DNA of 64,000 nucleotides from Cellulosimicrobium sp. CUA-896 (lineage in GTDB: Bacteria; Actinomycetota; Actinomycetes; Actinomycetales; Cellulomonadaceae), in assembly GCF_001942335.1 (NCBI RefSeq), contig NZ_MKKH01000077.1, positions 1-64,000 of the forward strand. Direction: 5' to 3'. The first letter of the stretch is position 1, and each line of letters begins with the position of its first letter. Both the position numbers and the translations under genes were made by a program. A model generated the notes under the pieces. The model saw nothing but the letters and a program-made list of their open reading frames with translations. It was not told where the DNA came from and ran no database searches. Positions 1-10,327 of this stretch are shown here, piece after piece.

Positions 1-62
1 TCCCCGCGACGGGCGACCCGCACGACGTCACGCTTGAACTCAGGCGGGAACTTCTTGGGCAC
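1..62 (-). CDS. IS3-family transposase OrfA, N-terminal fragment
   Basis: Twenty codons from GTG at 62 read VPKKFPPEFKRDVVRVARRG, the usual opening of IS3-family OrfA proteins (xPKKYPxEFKRDVVxVAR), which continues into a helix-turn-helix that binds the element's terminal repeats. The gene runs off the left edge, so whether it is intact is unknown. In intact copies OrfA is followed by an overlapping OrfB carrying the DDE integrase, made by programmed frameshifting. Confidence 0.75.
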   Translation of the reverse strand, partial: MPKKFPPEFKRDVVRVARRG

Positions 63-112
63 AGCGACATCCTTCCAGCAGGACCTCGTCCCACAGATGA
101 AGTGTCAACCAA
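1..112 (-). mobile_element. End of an IS3-family insertion sequence (cut by window edge)
   Basis: On the minus strand the segment starts with a terminal-repeat-like TGGTTGACACTTCATC (112 down to 97), as is common for IS3-family ends in actinobacteria. The first codons of a transposase OrfA follow at position 62. Only the 5' end of the element is inside the window, so the other end, a target duplication and the OrfB part cannot be checked. It lies between the parS region and where parB/parA would be expected. Family assignment rests on the OrfA start and the position of the repeat. Confidence 0.7.
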
Positions 113-449
113 TCCTGCAGCAGTCCCGCATCGCAGTCGCATCGCTTGGAGCGAGAGCAACTTTCTTGCGGCGCGGTCCCGCTGTGCGCGGGGGGCGGGG
201 CGTCCAGAGCCCGTGGTGACGTGCCGCGATCCGTGCGCGAGAGTGCGGTGCGGACCACGCGTGCGATGCGGTGGCGAGAATCCCGCCTCAGGGCGCGCCG
301 TGGCGACAATCGCCGCGGCGGGGATGTGCGACGGGGTGGACGCCGTCAGGGGCACGCGGAGGAACCACCAGGCCGGCGAACCACGGTGACGCGCCGCGCG
401 TCCCGTTTACGTCACGAGCAGACGTCGCGCCGGGAGGTGGGCGCGGACA

Positions 450-463
450 GTTCCACGTGAAAC
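450..463. other. parS site (one mismatch)
   Basis: GTTCCACGTGAAAC matches the ParB-binding consensus GTTTCACGTGAAAC at 13 of 14 positions. It is the first of four such sites in about 1.15 kb. Confidence 0.75.
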
Positions 464-688
464 GCGCTCCGTACGGATCGGGAGATCGGCGACCACCTAT
501 GGATACCCCGGCGGCCCTGTGTCTCCCGTACGCGCTTCCCAGCCGCGGGGCGCAGCGGATGGTGATCAAGGTGTCGTCTGTGATCCCGCGCGAGACGAAG
601 CGCAGGACGCACCCTGCTCGCGCACGGTGAAGGGCGGCGTCCGGCGTAGGGCAGAGTGCGGCGTAGATTAGCTAGCGACTGCCCCGCC

Positions 689-702
689 GTTTCACGTGGA
701 AC
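689..702. other. parS site (one mismatch)
   Basis: GTTTCACGTGGAAC matches the parS consensus at 13 of 14 positions. The right half-site has G for A, the same variant as the site at 1485. Confidence 0.8.
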
Positions 703-1484
703 GTAACATCGCCTTTCCTGACTGCGGTGATCCCGAGGGTTCGCGAGTAGCCGACGGCGCGAGACGTCCCGCCATCGCGACCCATAGCTGGACACATGTC
801 GCTGAACAGACTGTCGCTGCTCCGATGACGCCGGTGTTCGGGACCTTTCGTCCTTGCAGACCCGCGTGACTGCGGACGAGCGGTCGAGTCGACGCAGAGC
901 TCCGATCGGCCCGTGGCCTCCCTCGGTCCCGCCATAGGACGCGCGGACCCGATGGTCACCACGACGCAGCACGTCCGACGCGACGTCTCTTCCATCATGA
1001 GGCCCCGACGCCGGAGGAAGGCGGGAACCATGCGGCATCTCGACCTGTGCAGACGCCCGCGCGACGAGTGCGCGGCGGGCGAATGGTGCCGTGGCGAACT
1101 CGCGGGATGGCGGAGCAGCAACGAACGGACCCCAACAGGCAGGTGGAGCACCACCGGGGGAGGGGCCGCGCCATGCACGGAGACGCGGTCACCGCCAGCG
1201 CTGCGCGCACTTCTGCAGTCGTCTGCCTGGGAGGCCCATTGACTCTCCGCGCACTCGTCCCGGGGTTCCGGACGAGCGACGGGGCTTCGGGTGCACAGCA
1301 GCACGGCAGGCGTCAGCACGGCAGCCCGGCAGGACGTCAGCACGGCACGACGGAACGACGGAACGACGGCAGCACGGCACGGCGTCTCATCGGCGCCTTC
1401 ACCACATGAAACGTCCGTCCACCGAGCCATCCGATGCCGCCAGCATGGCACTCAACTATGACGGACGACGCGTCCTCGTCCTCT

Positions 1485-1498
1485 GTTTCACGTGGAAC
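1485..1498. other. parS site (one mismatch)
   Basis: GTTTCACGTGGAAC, preceded by T, matches 13 of 14 consensus positions. It lies about 100 bp from the perfect site. Confidence 0.8.
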
Positions 1499-1583
1499 GT
1501 GGTCCGCAGCCACCGTGGTTCCACGCGGGGACCGACCGAGGAAGAGGCACTGGTCGATGGGACGGGCGTGCGAGGCGCACGTC

Positions 1584-1597
1584 GTTTCACGTGAAAC
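1584..1597. other. parS site (perfect palindrome)
   Basis: GTTTCACGTGAAAC is the exact 14-bp core of the bacterial parS consensus bound by ParB for chromosome segregation and SMC loading. Such sites cluster near oriC, which agrees with the gene order of the window. Confidence 0.92.
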
Positions 1598-2335
1598 CGA
1601 CCGAGCATCGCTCGATCGACCCGCCAGCAGGCGGTGAGTTCTCGCGCGGACGATGCTGGCCACACCCATGCTGGCTCCCGTAGGTGCGGCAGTGCGCCAA
1701 GAAGAGTGCACCACAGCGCAGCGCTGGCGAGGTCACGCCGCCTCGGACCGACGAGTTCAGATGGGCAGCGCCGCCCGGCTGGCCACGAGCGAAGGTAGTA
1801 CCGGGCATCGTGGCGTCATGACGCACGACGTGCACATTCACCAGAACCGCCGCACATCACGCCCCGCGGCGCACCGCCCGGGACGCACCGCTTGAGGTGC
1901 ACGGCCCCGAGGCACACGGTCCCCGTGGGTGCGGCACGCCTTGTCGCACGCGCAGGCTCGGTCGCCCAGGTGTCATGATGCGCGGGCGTGAGAGGAGCAC
2001 GAGCGTGTCGCGAAGCACGCGCACGTCAGCAGAGGCGTGTGAGCTCCGGAGCATTGCCGGACATCACCGGTTCATGCCGTCGCGGGGGCCGCATCGTCGC
2101 AGGCTCGTGGAGGGCAGCACATCCGGCAGTCGGCGAGGCGGCAGCACGCTGCACCTCGTCCAGGGCCGCGGTGCCCGCCCCATCGACGGCGGTCTGATCG
2201 ACGCCGGACCGTTGCGCATCGCCGGACAGCCACACGGCCGCACAGCCGGGCAGTCGCACAACCGGACAGTCGTATCGCCCGGCAGCCACGTGCTACGTCG
2301 ACGGCCTGCCTGCTTCGACTTTCGCGCTGTGGAGA

Positions 2336-3370
2336 TCAGACGCCGACGCGGTGGCGAACGACGGCGAGGTACAGCTCCGCGAGGTCGAGCCCCGCGGCGC
2401 GTGCTGCCTGCGGGAACAGGGACGTCTCCGTCATGCCGGGCGCGACGTTCACCTCGAGGAACTGCACCTGACCGTCGGGTTCGAGGATGACGTCGGTGCG
2501 TGACAGGTCCCGCAGGCCGAGCGCACGGTGCGCACGGACGGCGACGTCGCGGACCATGGCGTCCGCCTCGGCGTCGAGACGTGCGGGCGCGAAGTACTCG
2601 GTGCGGCCCGGGTTGTACCGGGCGTCGTAGTCGTACGGGCCCTCCGTGACGATCTCGACCGGCGGGAGCGCCCGTGGTCCGTCACCGAGGTCGACGACGC
2701 TCACCGCCAGCTCCGTGCCAGATACCGCGCGCTCGACGAGCGCCACGTTGCCGTAGGCGAAGCAGTCCACCATCGCGCGCGGCAGCTGGTCCGCCGTCTC
2801 CACGAGCGTCACGCCGAGCGCCGACCCGCCCTGCGTCGGCTTCACGACGAGCGGCAGACCGAGGCGCGCGACGATCGCGTCGAGGACGGGTTGTGCACCG
2901 AGCTCACGGAACAGGCTCTGGGGGAGCGTGACGTACTCCGGCGTGGAGATCCCGGCGCCGATCGCGACGCTCTTGGCGACGGGCTTGCTCCATGCGGCGC
3001 GGCTCTCACGCGGGCCGGTGCCGACGTAGGGGACGCCGACGAGCTCGAGGACGTCGCGCACGGAACCGTCCTCGCCGCTTGCGCCGTGCAGCAGCGGCCA
3101 CACCACGTCGGGCCGGTGCCGGTCGAGGAAGCGCAGGAGATCGGCGTCGACGTCGTGGACGGACACCTCCAGCCCGGCAGCGCGCAAGCTCTCCGCGACG
3201 CGCCGCCCCGACCGCAACGAGACGTCACGTTCGTGCGAGAGGCCTCCCGCGAGGATGGTGACGTGCGGCTGGGACCGGCCGGTGGCCGCCGCGGCGCCCG
3301 TCGCACCGTCCAGCAGGACGGGGGAGGGGAGGGCAGAGGTCGAGCTGTGGTGTCCGGAGGGGGTGTCCAC
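2336..3370 (-). CDS. ddl: D-alanine--D-alanine ligase family protein
   Basis: ATP-grasp ligase expected to join two D-alanines for peptidoglycan precursors in the cytosol (344 aa). Visible marks: the N-terminal motif LAGGLSHERDVSLRSG, LLHGASGEDGSV, the ATP-binding KPTQGGSALGV, and the C-terminal metal/substrate motif FLEVNVAPGMTETSLFPQAA. The start ATG at 3370 gives a roughly 35-residue variable leader before the conserved HVTILAGG strand. It is the last gene of the minus-strand run and lies next to the parS region. A ddl-like ligase between an aminotransferase gene and parB is seen in other Micrococcales. It may be a second Ddl beside a housekeeping copy elsewhere. Exact substrate specificity is inferred. 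Confidence 0.88.
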   Translation of the reverse strand: MDTPSGHHSSTSALPSPVLLDGATGAAAATGRSQPHVTILAGGLSHERDVSLRSGRRVAESLRAAGLEVSVHDVDADLLRFLDRHRPDVVWPLLHGASGEDGSVRDVLELVGVPYVGTGPRESRAAWSKPVAKSVAIGAGISTPEYVTLPQSLFRELGAQPVLDAIVARLGLPLVVKPTQGGSALGVTLVETADQLPRAMVDCFAYGNVALVERAVSGTELAVSVVDLGDGPRALPPVEIVTEGPYDYDARYNPGRTEYFAPARLDAEADAMVRDVAVRAHRALGLRDLSRTDVILEPDGQVQFLEVNVAPGMTETSLFPQAARAAGLDLAELYLAVVRHRVGV

Positions 3371-3442
3371 GAAGGCTCCTTGTGACGGAGGCGTGCCGTC
3401 GCCCGGGCTCCGGGCGACGGGCCGGTCGAGTGGCTGGGCGGA

Positions 3443-4771
3443 TCAGGCGAGGTCGGGTGACGGGCTCTCGATGTCCGTGGGGTCCGGGTCGAGACCCGCC
3501 CCCGTCCCGAAGATCTCGACGAGCTCGCGCTCGGCGTTCACCACCCCGGCGAGGCGACGGACTCCCCTCGCGGATCCGTTCGGGGGTGGGGTAGCAGAAG
3601 GACAGCCGCATGTGGTCAGCGCCGCCGCCGTCGGCGTAGAACGCCGTGCCGGGGACGTAGGCGACCCGGGCCGTGACCGCTCGCGGCAGCATCGACCGGG
3701 CGTCCACCCCCTCGGGCAGTCGGACCCACGTGTAGAACCCGCCCTCGGGCACGGTCCAGCTCGCGGACGGCAGGTGCTCGGCGAGCGCGCCGACCATGGC
3801 GTCGCGACGCTCGCGGTACAGCTCGCGGAACTGCTTGATCTGGCCCTTCCAGTCGCACGTGTCCAGGTAGGCGCCGATCGCCATCTGCGATGCGTTCGAC
3901 GGGCAGAGGATGGCCGACTCGCTGGCGAGCACGAGCTTCTCGCGCACGGCGTGCGGCGCGACGACCCAGCCCACGCGGTACCCGGGCGCGAACGTCTTGG
4001 AGAACGATCCCAGGTAGAGGACGCCGTCCTCGTCGAGAGACCGCAGCGCGGGGAGGGTCTCGCCGTCGAACCCGAGCAGACCGTACGGGTTGTCCTCGAT
4101 GACGAGGACGCCGTGGCGCTGCGCGATCTCGAGGATCCGGGGACGCCGCTCGGCGGAGAGCGTGACGCCGGCAGGGTTGTGGAAGTTCGGCACCGTGTAC
4201 AGCAGCTTGACGCGGCGACCGGCGGCGGCGAGCGACGTCAGCGTCTCGTCCAGGATCTCGGGGACGAGGCCGTGCTCGTCGAGCGGGACGTGGACGACGT
4301 CGGCCTGGTAGGACCGGAAGACGCCCAGCGCCCCGACGTAGCTCGGTGCCTCGGCGACGATGACGTCGCCCGGGTCGATGAAGATGCGCGTGACGAGATC
4401 CAGGGCTTGCTGCGACCCCGTGGTGACGACGACGTCGTCCGGGTGGCAGTCGATGCCCTCGAGACGGACGACGTCGAGGATCCGCTCGCGCAGCGCTTCG
4501 TCGCCCTGCCCGGAGCCGTACTGCAGCGCGGTGGCGCCGTGCGTCGCGACGAGGCGCTGCACCGTCTCGGCGATCGTGTCGAGGGGCAGTCCGTCGAGGT
4601 AGGGCATGCCGCCGGCGAGGGACACGACCTCGGGACGGTTGGCGACGGCGAACACGCCCGGATCTCCGACGCGCGCATGCCGTGCGCTCGCTCCGCGTAC
4701 GCCCCGAACCAGGGGTCGAGTCGGGTCCCGCCCGTCGTGGGCGGCTGCGCGGGGTTCGTCGGCACGGTCAC
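3443..4771 (-). CDS. PLP-dependent aminotransferase, fold type I (two frame breaks)
   Basis: Aminotransferase of the class I/II, LysN/MocR-C-terminal type (442 aa when repaired), probably acting on 2-aminoadipate or aromatic/branched-chain amino acids. Seen: VVSLAGGMP, VVTTGSQQALDL, NFHNPAGVTLS, EDNPYGLLGF, the PLP lysine in LGSFSKTFAPGYRVGW, and the arginine region MRLSFCYPT. There is no N-terminal wHTH domain, so it is not a MocR regulator. Start GTG 4771 (alternative GTG 4765). The frame changes near 4660 (restoring one G in GCG-TG joins MRASEIRA to VFAVANRPEV) and near 3570 (a run of four G looks one base too long). The tail then reads GVRRLAGVVNAE to a stop at 3443. It lies between trxA and ddl in the same orientation. 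Confidence 0.82.
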
Positions 4772-4900
4772 GATCCCCAGTGTGGCACGGCGCATCGGGG
4801 GATCCCGTGAAGACGCCGGAGGGCGGACCACGCGTGGTGGCCCGCCCTCCGGCAGGGTGTGACGGCGTCGACCGGCCGGCCCCGGGGACCGGCCGTCGGC

Positions 4901-5233
4901 TCAGACCGTGGTCGTGAGGACCGCGTCGATCTCCTCGGTGAGGGCGCGCTTGGGGCGCGCACCGATGATCGAGCGCTGGAGCTCGCCGCCCACGTAGACG
5001 TTGAGCGTCGGGATCGACACGATGCCGTAGGCACCGGTCGTCTCCGGGTTCGCGTCCGTGTCGAGCTTGGCGATCTTGATCTTGCCCGCGTACTCCTCGG
5101 AGAGCTCCTCGAGGATGGGGGCGACCTGGCGGCACGGCCCGCACCAGGTGGCCCAGAAGTCGACGAGCACGGGCACGTCGGACTCGAGGACCTCGGAGCG
5201 GAAGGTGTCATCGGTGACGGGGACGGTGGCCAC
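4901..5233 (-). CDS. trxA: Thioredoxin
   Basis: Small cytosolic dithiol oxidoreductase (110 aa) that reduces protein disulfides and is recycled by the thioredoxin reductase encoded just upstream. Active site [10 protein letters not shown] near residues 26-35, cis-proline in [10 protein letters not shown], and normal family length. It follows trxB after about 55 bp, so co-transcription is likely. The trxB-trxA pair beside the parAB region is a conserved actinobacterial arrangement. Confidence 0.96.
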   Translation of the reverse strand: MATVPVTDDTFRSEVLESDVPVLVDFWATWCGPCRQVAPILEELSEEYAGKIKIAKLDTDANPETTGAYGIVSIPTLNVYVGGELQRSIIGARPKRALTEEIDAVLTTTV

Positions 5234-5287
5234 GTGCCTCCTGGGGTCGGTCGGTCGTCCGGGACGGACGGGTGGGAGGAAGAGGGG

Positions 5288-6316
5288 TCAGGAGTTGAGC
5301 TCGGCGAGCGCCTCGGGGAGCTCGTCGGGGTTGGGTGCCTCGGGGGTGCCCGCGAGGTCGGCCTCGCCGGCGGCGTCGACGAGCTCGGTGAGGTAGCGCT
5401 GGGCGTCGAGGGCGGCGGAGCACCCGGAACCGGCGGCGGTGATGGCCTGGCGGTAGGAGTGGTCCACGAGGTCGCCGCAGGCGAACACACCGGGCAGGTT
5501 GGTGGCGGTCGAGCGTCCCACGACCTGCACGTAGCCCTCGGCGTCGAGGTCGACCTGGCCCGCCAGGAGCTCGCTGCGCGGCTCGTGCCCGATCGCGACG
5601 AACAGCCCGGTCACGGGGAACGGACGCTCCTCGCCGGTGACGGTGTCGCGCAGCGTGACGCCCTCGACCTTGTTCTCACCGGCGATGGCGACGACCTCGG
5701 AGTTCCAGGCGAAGTCGATCTTCGGGTCGTTCAGCGCGCGGTCGGCCATGATCTTCGACGCCCGCAGCTCGTCGCGACGGTGCACGATCGTCACCTTCTC
5801 GGCGAAGCGCGTCAGGAACGTGGCCTCCTCCATCGCGGAGTCGCCACCACCGACGACGGCGATGTGCTGGTCGCGGAAGAAGAACCCGTCGCAGGTCGCG
5901 CACCAGGACACCCCGCGGCCCGACAGGCGCTTCTCGTCGTCGATGCCGAGCTCGCGGTACGCGGACCCGGTCGCGAGGATCACGGCGCGGGCACGGTAGG
6001 TCTCGCCGTTCGCGGTGACGACCGTCTTCACCGGGCCGTCGAGCTCGAGCTTCTCCGCGTCGTCCCACTCCACGCGCGCGCCGAACCGCTCGGCCTGCTT
6101 GCGCATGCTCTCCATGAGGTCCGGACCCATGATCCCGTCGGGGAACCCGGGGAAGTTCTCGACCTCCGTGGTGTTCATCAGCGCGCCACCGGCGGTCACC
6201 GACCCGGCGAGCACCACCGGGCCCAGCCCGGCACGGGCGGCGTAGATCGCGGCGGTGTACCCCGCGGGACCCGACCCCACGACGATGAGGTTCTCGACGG
6301 TCGGCTGCTCGGTCAC
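5288..6316 (-). CDS. trxB: Thioredoxin-disulfide reductase
   Basis: FAD/NADPH flavoenzyme (342 aa) that reduces thioredoxin. FAD-binding [17 protein letters not shown] near the N-terminus, redox CATC in [16 protein letters not shown]-binding [12 protein letters not shown], and C-terminal FAD motif [26 protein letters not shown] at 6316 is preferred because GAGGAGCT lies at a proper distance upstream. The open frame continues upstream without reason into the next gene. The C-terminal tail, rich in Glu, Pro and Ala, is a little longer than usual. Confidence 0.96.
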   Translation of the reverse strand: MTEQPTVENLIVVGSGPAGYTAAIYAARAGLGPVVLAGSVTAGGALMNTTEVENFPGFPDGIMGPDLMESMRKQAERFGARVEWDDAEKLELDGPVKTVVTANGETYRARAVILATGSAYRELGIDDEKRLSGRGVSWCATCDGFFFRDQHIAVVGGGDSAMEEATFLTRFAEKVTIVHRRDELRASKIMADRALNDPKIDFAWNSEVVAIAGENKVEGVTLRDTVTGEERPFPVTGLFVAIGHEPRSELLAGQVDLDAEGYVQVVGRSTATNLPGVFACGDLVDHSYRQAITAAGSGCSAALDAQRYLTELVDAAGEADLAGTPEAPNPDELPEALAELNS

Positions 6317-6482
6317 GGTGAAAGCTCCTCGATCTCGGTGCGTGGCGGTCGGCCACGCGATGTGGTGAACACGGCCGGGCCGCCTTCTGTTCCACGGTAC
6401 GGGCCCCCGTGGCGGGGCGTGCGCGCCCCGCCGCAGCGGCCCGCATGGCGTCGCGCGCGGAGCCGCTGCGGCGGCGTCCCCG

Positions 6483-8347
6483 TCAGGAGACGAGCAGCTC
6501 GTTGATCTCCACGCGGTTCTCGCCCTGGCCGTTCTGCGGCAGCTCCGTGAACCACAGGACGAGGGACTCGGCCTCGACCGGCTCGGCGAACGTGAACTCC
6601 GCCCCGGGGGAGAGGGGTCCGGAGGCGAGGACCTCGCCCTCCGTCGGCGCGTCGGGCGACGTCGCCCGGATCTCGACGTTGCCGCCCTCGACCGTGGTGT
6701 CCACCACGATCGTCTGCACCGGGGCCGCCTGCTCGAGCGTGATGGCGTACCCGATGCCGCTCTTGAGCCCGGCGAAGTCCGGCGAGTTGTAGCGCCGGGA
6801 GTACCAGGCGGTCTCGGGCTGCCCGTCGTACGCCTGCGCGGCGAGCTCGGGGTGCTCACCCTCGTTGTCGGGGTTCTCGTCCCCCTGCGGGTCGAGCGCG
6901 GTGCCGGACGCGATGGCGGGCCGGACCTCGGGCGCGGGCTCGGGGGCAGCGGGCTCCTCGGCCCCGTCCCCGTCGGTCGTCTCCTCGCCCGCGGGCTCGC
7001 CGGCGTCGGCCGTCGGGCGCCCGTCCGTCGACACGGCGGGGTCGAAGCCGGAGAAGGCCGTGTTGACCGCCCACACCACGCCGGCGCCCACGAGGAGCAG
7101 GACGAGCACGAGCACCACCGGGGTGGCGTTGAACCGGCGCGACCCACGGCGTGGCGGTGCGGCGTCGGCCCCGGCGGGCGCGGCCTCGACCCGGGCTCCC
7201 GCCCCGCCGTCGCCTCCGGGCGCGGAGGCGGGGAGAGGCGCGGTGCCGGCGTCGTACCCGGCCGGAGGTGGCGGTACGGGGGCCGCACCCACCGCGGTGG
7301 CACCCGCCGCTGCACCCGCGCCCGCGCCGTACGCGACCGCCTGCGGGACGCCGGCACCGGCGGAGCCGGGGACGTCGCCCACGCGGTGGATCCGGCCCGT
7401 GCTGGGGCGCGGACGGGGGGTGCGGGTGGCGGGGTGCCCGGAGGGGCGGCGGCCCCGCCGTCGAACGCGCTGCGGACGGACTGCCGGTTCACGCCCGCGG
7501 CGGCCGGTGCGGCCGCCCCGTGCAGCGACGCGACGGAGACCGCGTCCCACGGCGCGAGCGCACCGACGACGTCCTCGGGCGTGCGCGGGCCGTCCCCGGG
7601 CAGGGTGCTGGTCCACGCGCCGGGCGCGCCGACGTCGGTGGCGAAGGTCCGGACGCACAGCTCGTCGATCTCGGGCGGCACGTCGCCGCGGACGCCGGAC
7701 GGCGGGAGCACGCCGCCGCGCGACCGCTGGGCGGGCAGCGGGTGGATCGCGGCGTCGGAGATCCAGGGCACGTCGAGCGACGGCCCGGGCCAGCGCGCCG
7801 TCGTCGCGTAGTAGAGGAGCGCCACGAGCGAGACGGCGTCCAGGCGCGACGTGCGGCCCGGGTCGTGCTGGTCCTGGCCGGCGACGCCGCCGTCGAGCCC
7901 GAGCCCGGTGACGACGACCCGGTCGCCGTCGACCCGGACGGCGTCCGGCCGCACGGCCAGGTGGTGCACGCCGCGGCTGCGGGCGGCCTCGAGCGCGGAG
8001 GCCGCCTCACCGACGATGGCGCGGGCCTGCCGCGGGTCGACGACGCCGCCCGCGACGAGGTCCGTCAGCGTCGTGCCGACGAACGGCTCGGTCACGACGT
8101 ACGCGACGCCGTCCTCCGACCCGACGTCGAGGACGCGCGTCAGGCGCGGGTCCGCGACGAGCGCGGCGCGCCGCGCCGCGTCGAGCGCCTCGGCGACGTG
8201 CGGGCCCGCGACGAGAGAGACCCGGACCGGCCGGTCGAGGATCTGGTCGTGGGCCGCCCACGCCGTGACGTCGGCGAGGTCGGACGCGAGCTGGTCGTCC
8301 AACCGGTAGCGGGCGACGAGCAGTGTTCCAGGGGCCACGCCGTTCAC
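6483..8347 (-). CDS. Membrane-anchored pseudokinase with extracytoplasmic discoidin-like domain (one frame break)
   Basis: About 621 aa when repaired. Residues 1-270 have a protein-kinase fold layout ([12 protein letters not shown] glycine-loop region), but the catalytic residues are missing. The VAIK lysine position reads PVRVSLV, the HRD loop reads [10 protein letters not shown], and DFG reads GLGLD. A Pro/Ala-rich linker, one membrane segment ([20 protein letters not shown]) and an outer domain with [16 protein letters not shown] follow, like F5/8-type domains. In Mycobacterium the MurJ homologue is fused to such a pseudokinase, regulated through FhaA. Here it is a separate gene directly downstream of murJ, so control of lipid II flipping is the likely role. 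The frame break is near 7415-7425, in a G6 run. GTG 8347 has a strong AAGGAGGT. Confidence 0.8.
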
Positions 8348-8414
8348 CGGACCTCCTTCGGGGGACTCGTGGTCGGCATCACCACATGGTACGCGGGCCC
8401 GGATTGCCCGGTAT

Positions 8415-10327
8415 CTACCGGCGCGCGAGGCGCCGCACCTTGCCGAGCAGCGGCCCGAGGAGCTCGTCGAGCTCGCGCACCCGCAGGACGCGGAGGCCGC
8501 CGACGTACACCCCGGTCATGACGGTACCCACGACGGCCACCACGAGCACCGCCTCCCACCACGACAGGCCGTAGATCTCGCCGGCGAGGCGCACGTAGAG
8601 CTGGAGGACCCCCCAGCCGGCGCCAGCGCTGACGAGGGCGGCGAGCACCGTCTTCACGTGCATCCGCACGATGCGGTGCCCGTCGAGGCCGCGCAGCGTG
8701 CGCCGCAGTCCCACGGTGCGCAGCGCGACCGCCACGACGTTGGACAGGCTCATGGCGGCGCCGACGCCGACCACCCACACTGCGGGTCGAGCGTGCGCGT
8801 CGCGAGCCACGACACGCCGACGAGCACGATCGTGCCGGGCACCTGGATCCAGAACACCGTCCGCCCGTCCTCGAAGGCGTAGTAGACCCACTTCATGAGG
8901 ACCATGCCGCCGAGGGGGACGAGGCCGAACGCCATGGCGACGAGGACCTGCGCGACCGCCGCGCCCGAGGCGGCGCCCACGGAGGGCACGAGCAGCTTGG
9001 TGATCGGCAGGGCGAGCACCGCGAAGACCGCGGTCGCGAACACCGTGAACACGCCGACGGTGCGCACGCCGCGCGACAGGTCGCGGCGGACACGGTCGAC
9101 GTCGCCGGCGTGGGCCGCGGCGCTCATCCCCGTGAACAGCGCCGTGGCGATCGACACGGTGACGAGCGAGTGGGGGAGCAGGTAGATCATCAGCGCCTGC
9201 GTGTAGGCGGCGTTGCCCGCCACGGTGAGCTGGTCGGCGAACGCCTCGGGGGACGCGACGGTCAGGCCCGTGACGACGCCCTGCGCACCCGGGTCGCCCG
9301 CGTACTCGCCGAAGCGCTCGGCGAGGGCGGCGCGCGGGGCCTCGCTCGCGAACCGCGTGGTGAACAGCACGCCGACCTGCTCGAGCACGACGGCGGCGAA
9401 CGTCCACAGCGCCACCTGGCCCGCGGACCGCAGGCCGATGCCGCGCAGCCCGAACCGCACGTGCCAGCGGAAGCCGGCCCGCCACAGCGGCACGACGAGG
9501 ATGAGCGCCTGCGCCGCGACCCCGAGGGTGGCCGTGCCGGCGAGGAGCGCGATCTTCGGGCCGTCCCACTGCGTGAGGTCGTCCACCGTGCCGCTCGCGG
9601 CGGGCCCGTACACCGCGATGAACGCGCCGAAGCCGATGATCGACACGACGTTGTTGAGCACCGGCGCCCACATGAACGGCCCGAACTGCCCGCGCGCGTT
9701 GAGCACCTGGCCGAGGAGCGTGTAGAGGCCGTAGAAGAACAGCTGCGGCGTGCACCAGAGCGCGAACGACACCGCGAGGGCCATCTGGGGGGACGTCCAC
9801 CCGTCGCCCGTGTACAGGCCCACGAGGATGCTCGAGCCCGCCGTGAGCAGCGCGGAGATCGCGATCAGCACCGTGCCGGACAGCGTGAGCAGCTTGTCGA
9901 GACGCTGCTGCGTGTCGTGCGCACGGTAGGCCCGCACGATCTGCGGCACGAGCACCGCGTTGAGCACGCCGCCCGCGAGGATCGCGAAGAGGACGTTGGG
10001 GATCTTGTTCGCGACGTCGAACGCGTCGGCCACGAGCCCCGTCGTCCCGATCGCGGCGACGAGCAGCACGTTGCGCACGAGTCCCAGCGCGCGCGAGACG
10101 AGGGTCCCGGACGCCATGAGCGCCGACGAGCGACCCAGGCCGCCCGAGCGGCCGGCGGCGGGCGCCTCGGCCGCCCCCGCCTCCGCGGTCTCGTCCGCCG
10201 TGCCCGCGGCCGCGGGGTCGCCCGGCAGCGCGGACGGCACCGGGGCGTCCTCCCCGCGGCTCGTGCCGGGGCGCTCGCCGGGCCGGTCGTCCCGCGGTCG
10301 GACGTGGCGCGGGCTCGAGCGCGTCAC
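8415..10327 (-). CDS. murJ: Lipid II flippase MurJ/MviN (one frame break)
   Basis: Multi-spanning membrane flippase that moves lipid II across the membrane for peptidoglycan synthesis (637 aa repaired). The conserved opening [19 protein letters not shown] follows an acidic/Ala-rich cytosolic leader of about 60 residues. [13 protein letters not shown]-type helices and [15 protein letters not shown] are all visible. The start GTG at 10327 overlaps the stop of the upstream DUF6049 gene as GTGA, so translation is probably coupled. The frame breaks near 8780. Restoring one G (CCGGCA for CCGCA) joins ATRTLDP to [13 protein letters not shown] and the last four helices. As the gene is normally essential, a consensus error is far more likely than decay. 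Confidence 0.9.

Larger units (their letters stand above)
113..2335. other. Gene-free 2.2-kb region holding a parS cluster
   Basis: All open frames here are short, arginine-rich and mutually overlapping, and none resembles a known protein, so I call no gene. What stands out is four near-identical CACGTG-centred 14-mers between 450 and 1597 (listed separately) and low-complexity stretches. Around 1311-1371 there are repeated CGTCAGCACGGCA and tandem ACGACGGA units, and around 2220-2290 repeated CGGACAG / CGGGCAG units. Base composition looks less GC-extreme than the flanking genes. In relatives this interval lies between parB and the ddl/trx genes, which fits a centromere-like role. Confidence 0.6.

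Noticed and set aside
1398-1412. Possible fifth parS-like motif TTCACCACATGAAAC
   Set aside because: Too many differences from the consensus core CACGTG and an off-centre spacing.
113-2335. Small genes in the parS region, e.g. the 197-codon frame at 1897-2490 and the 259-codon frame at 672-1451 on the minus strand
   Set aside because: They overlap each other on both strands, have no ribosome-binding site or protein-like composition, and run through parS sites and repeats.
3443-4771. MocR-type transcription factor
   Set aside because: Only the aminotransferase half is present. The sequence before VVSLAGGMP is too short for a winged helix.
3255-4862. Long plus-strand open frame of 535 codons opposite the aminotransferase
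   Set aside because: Antisense shadow of a real gene; GC-rich sequence keeps all frames open. The product is a run of Arg/Gly/Asp without any domain. The same holds for many other long antisense frames in the window.
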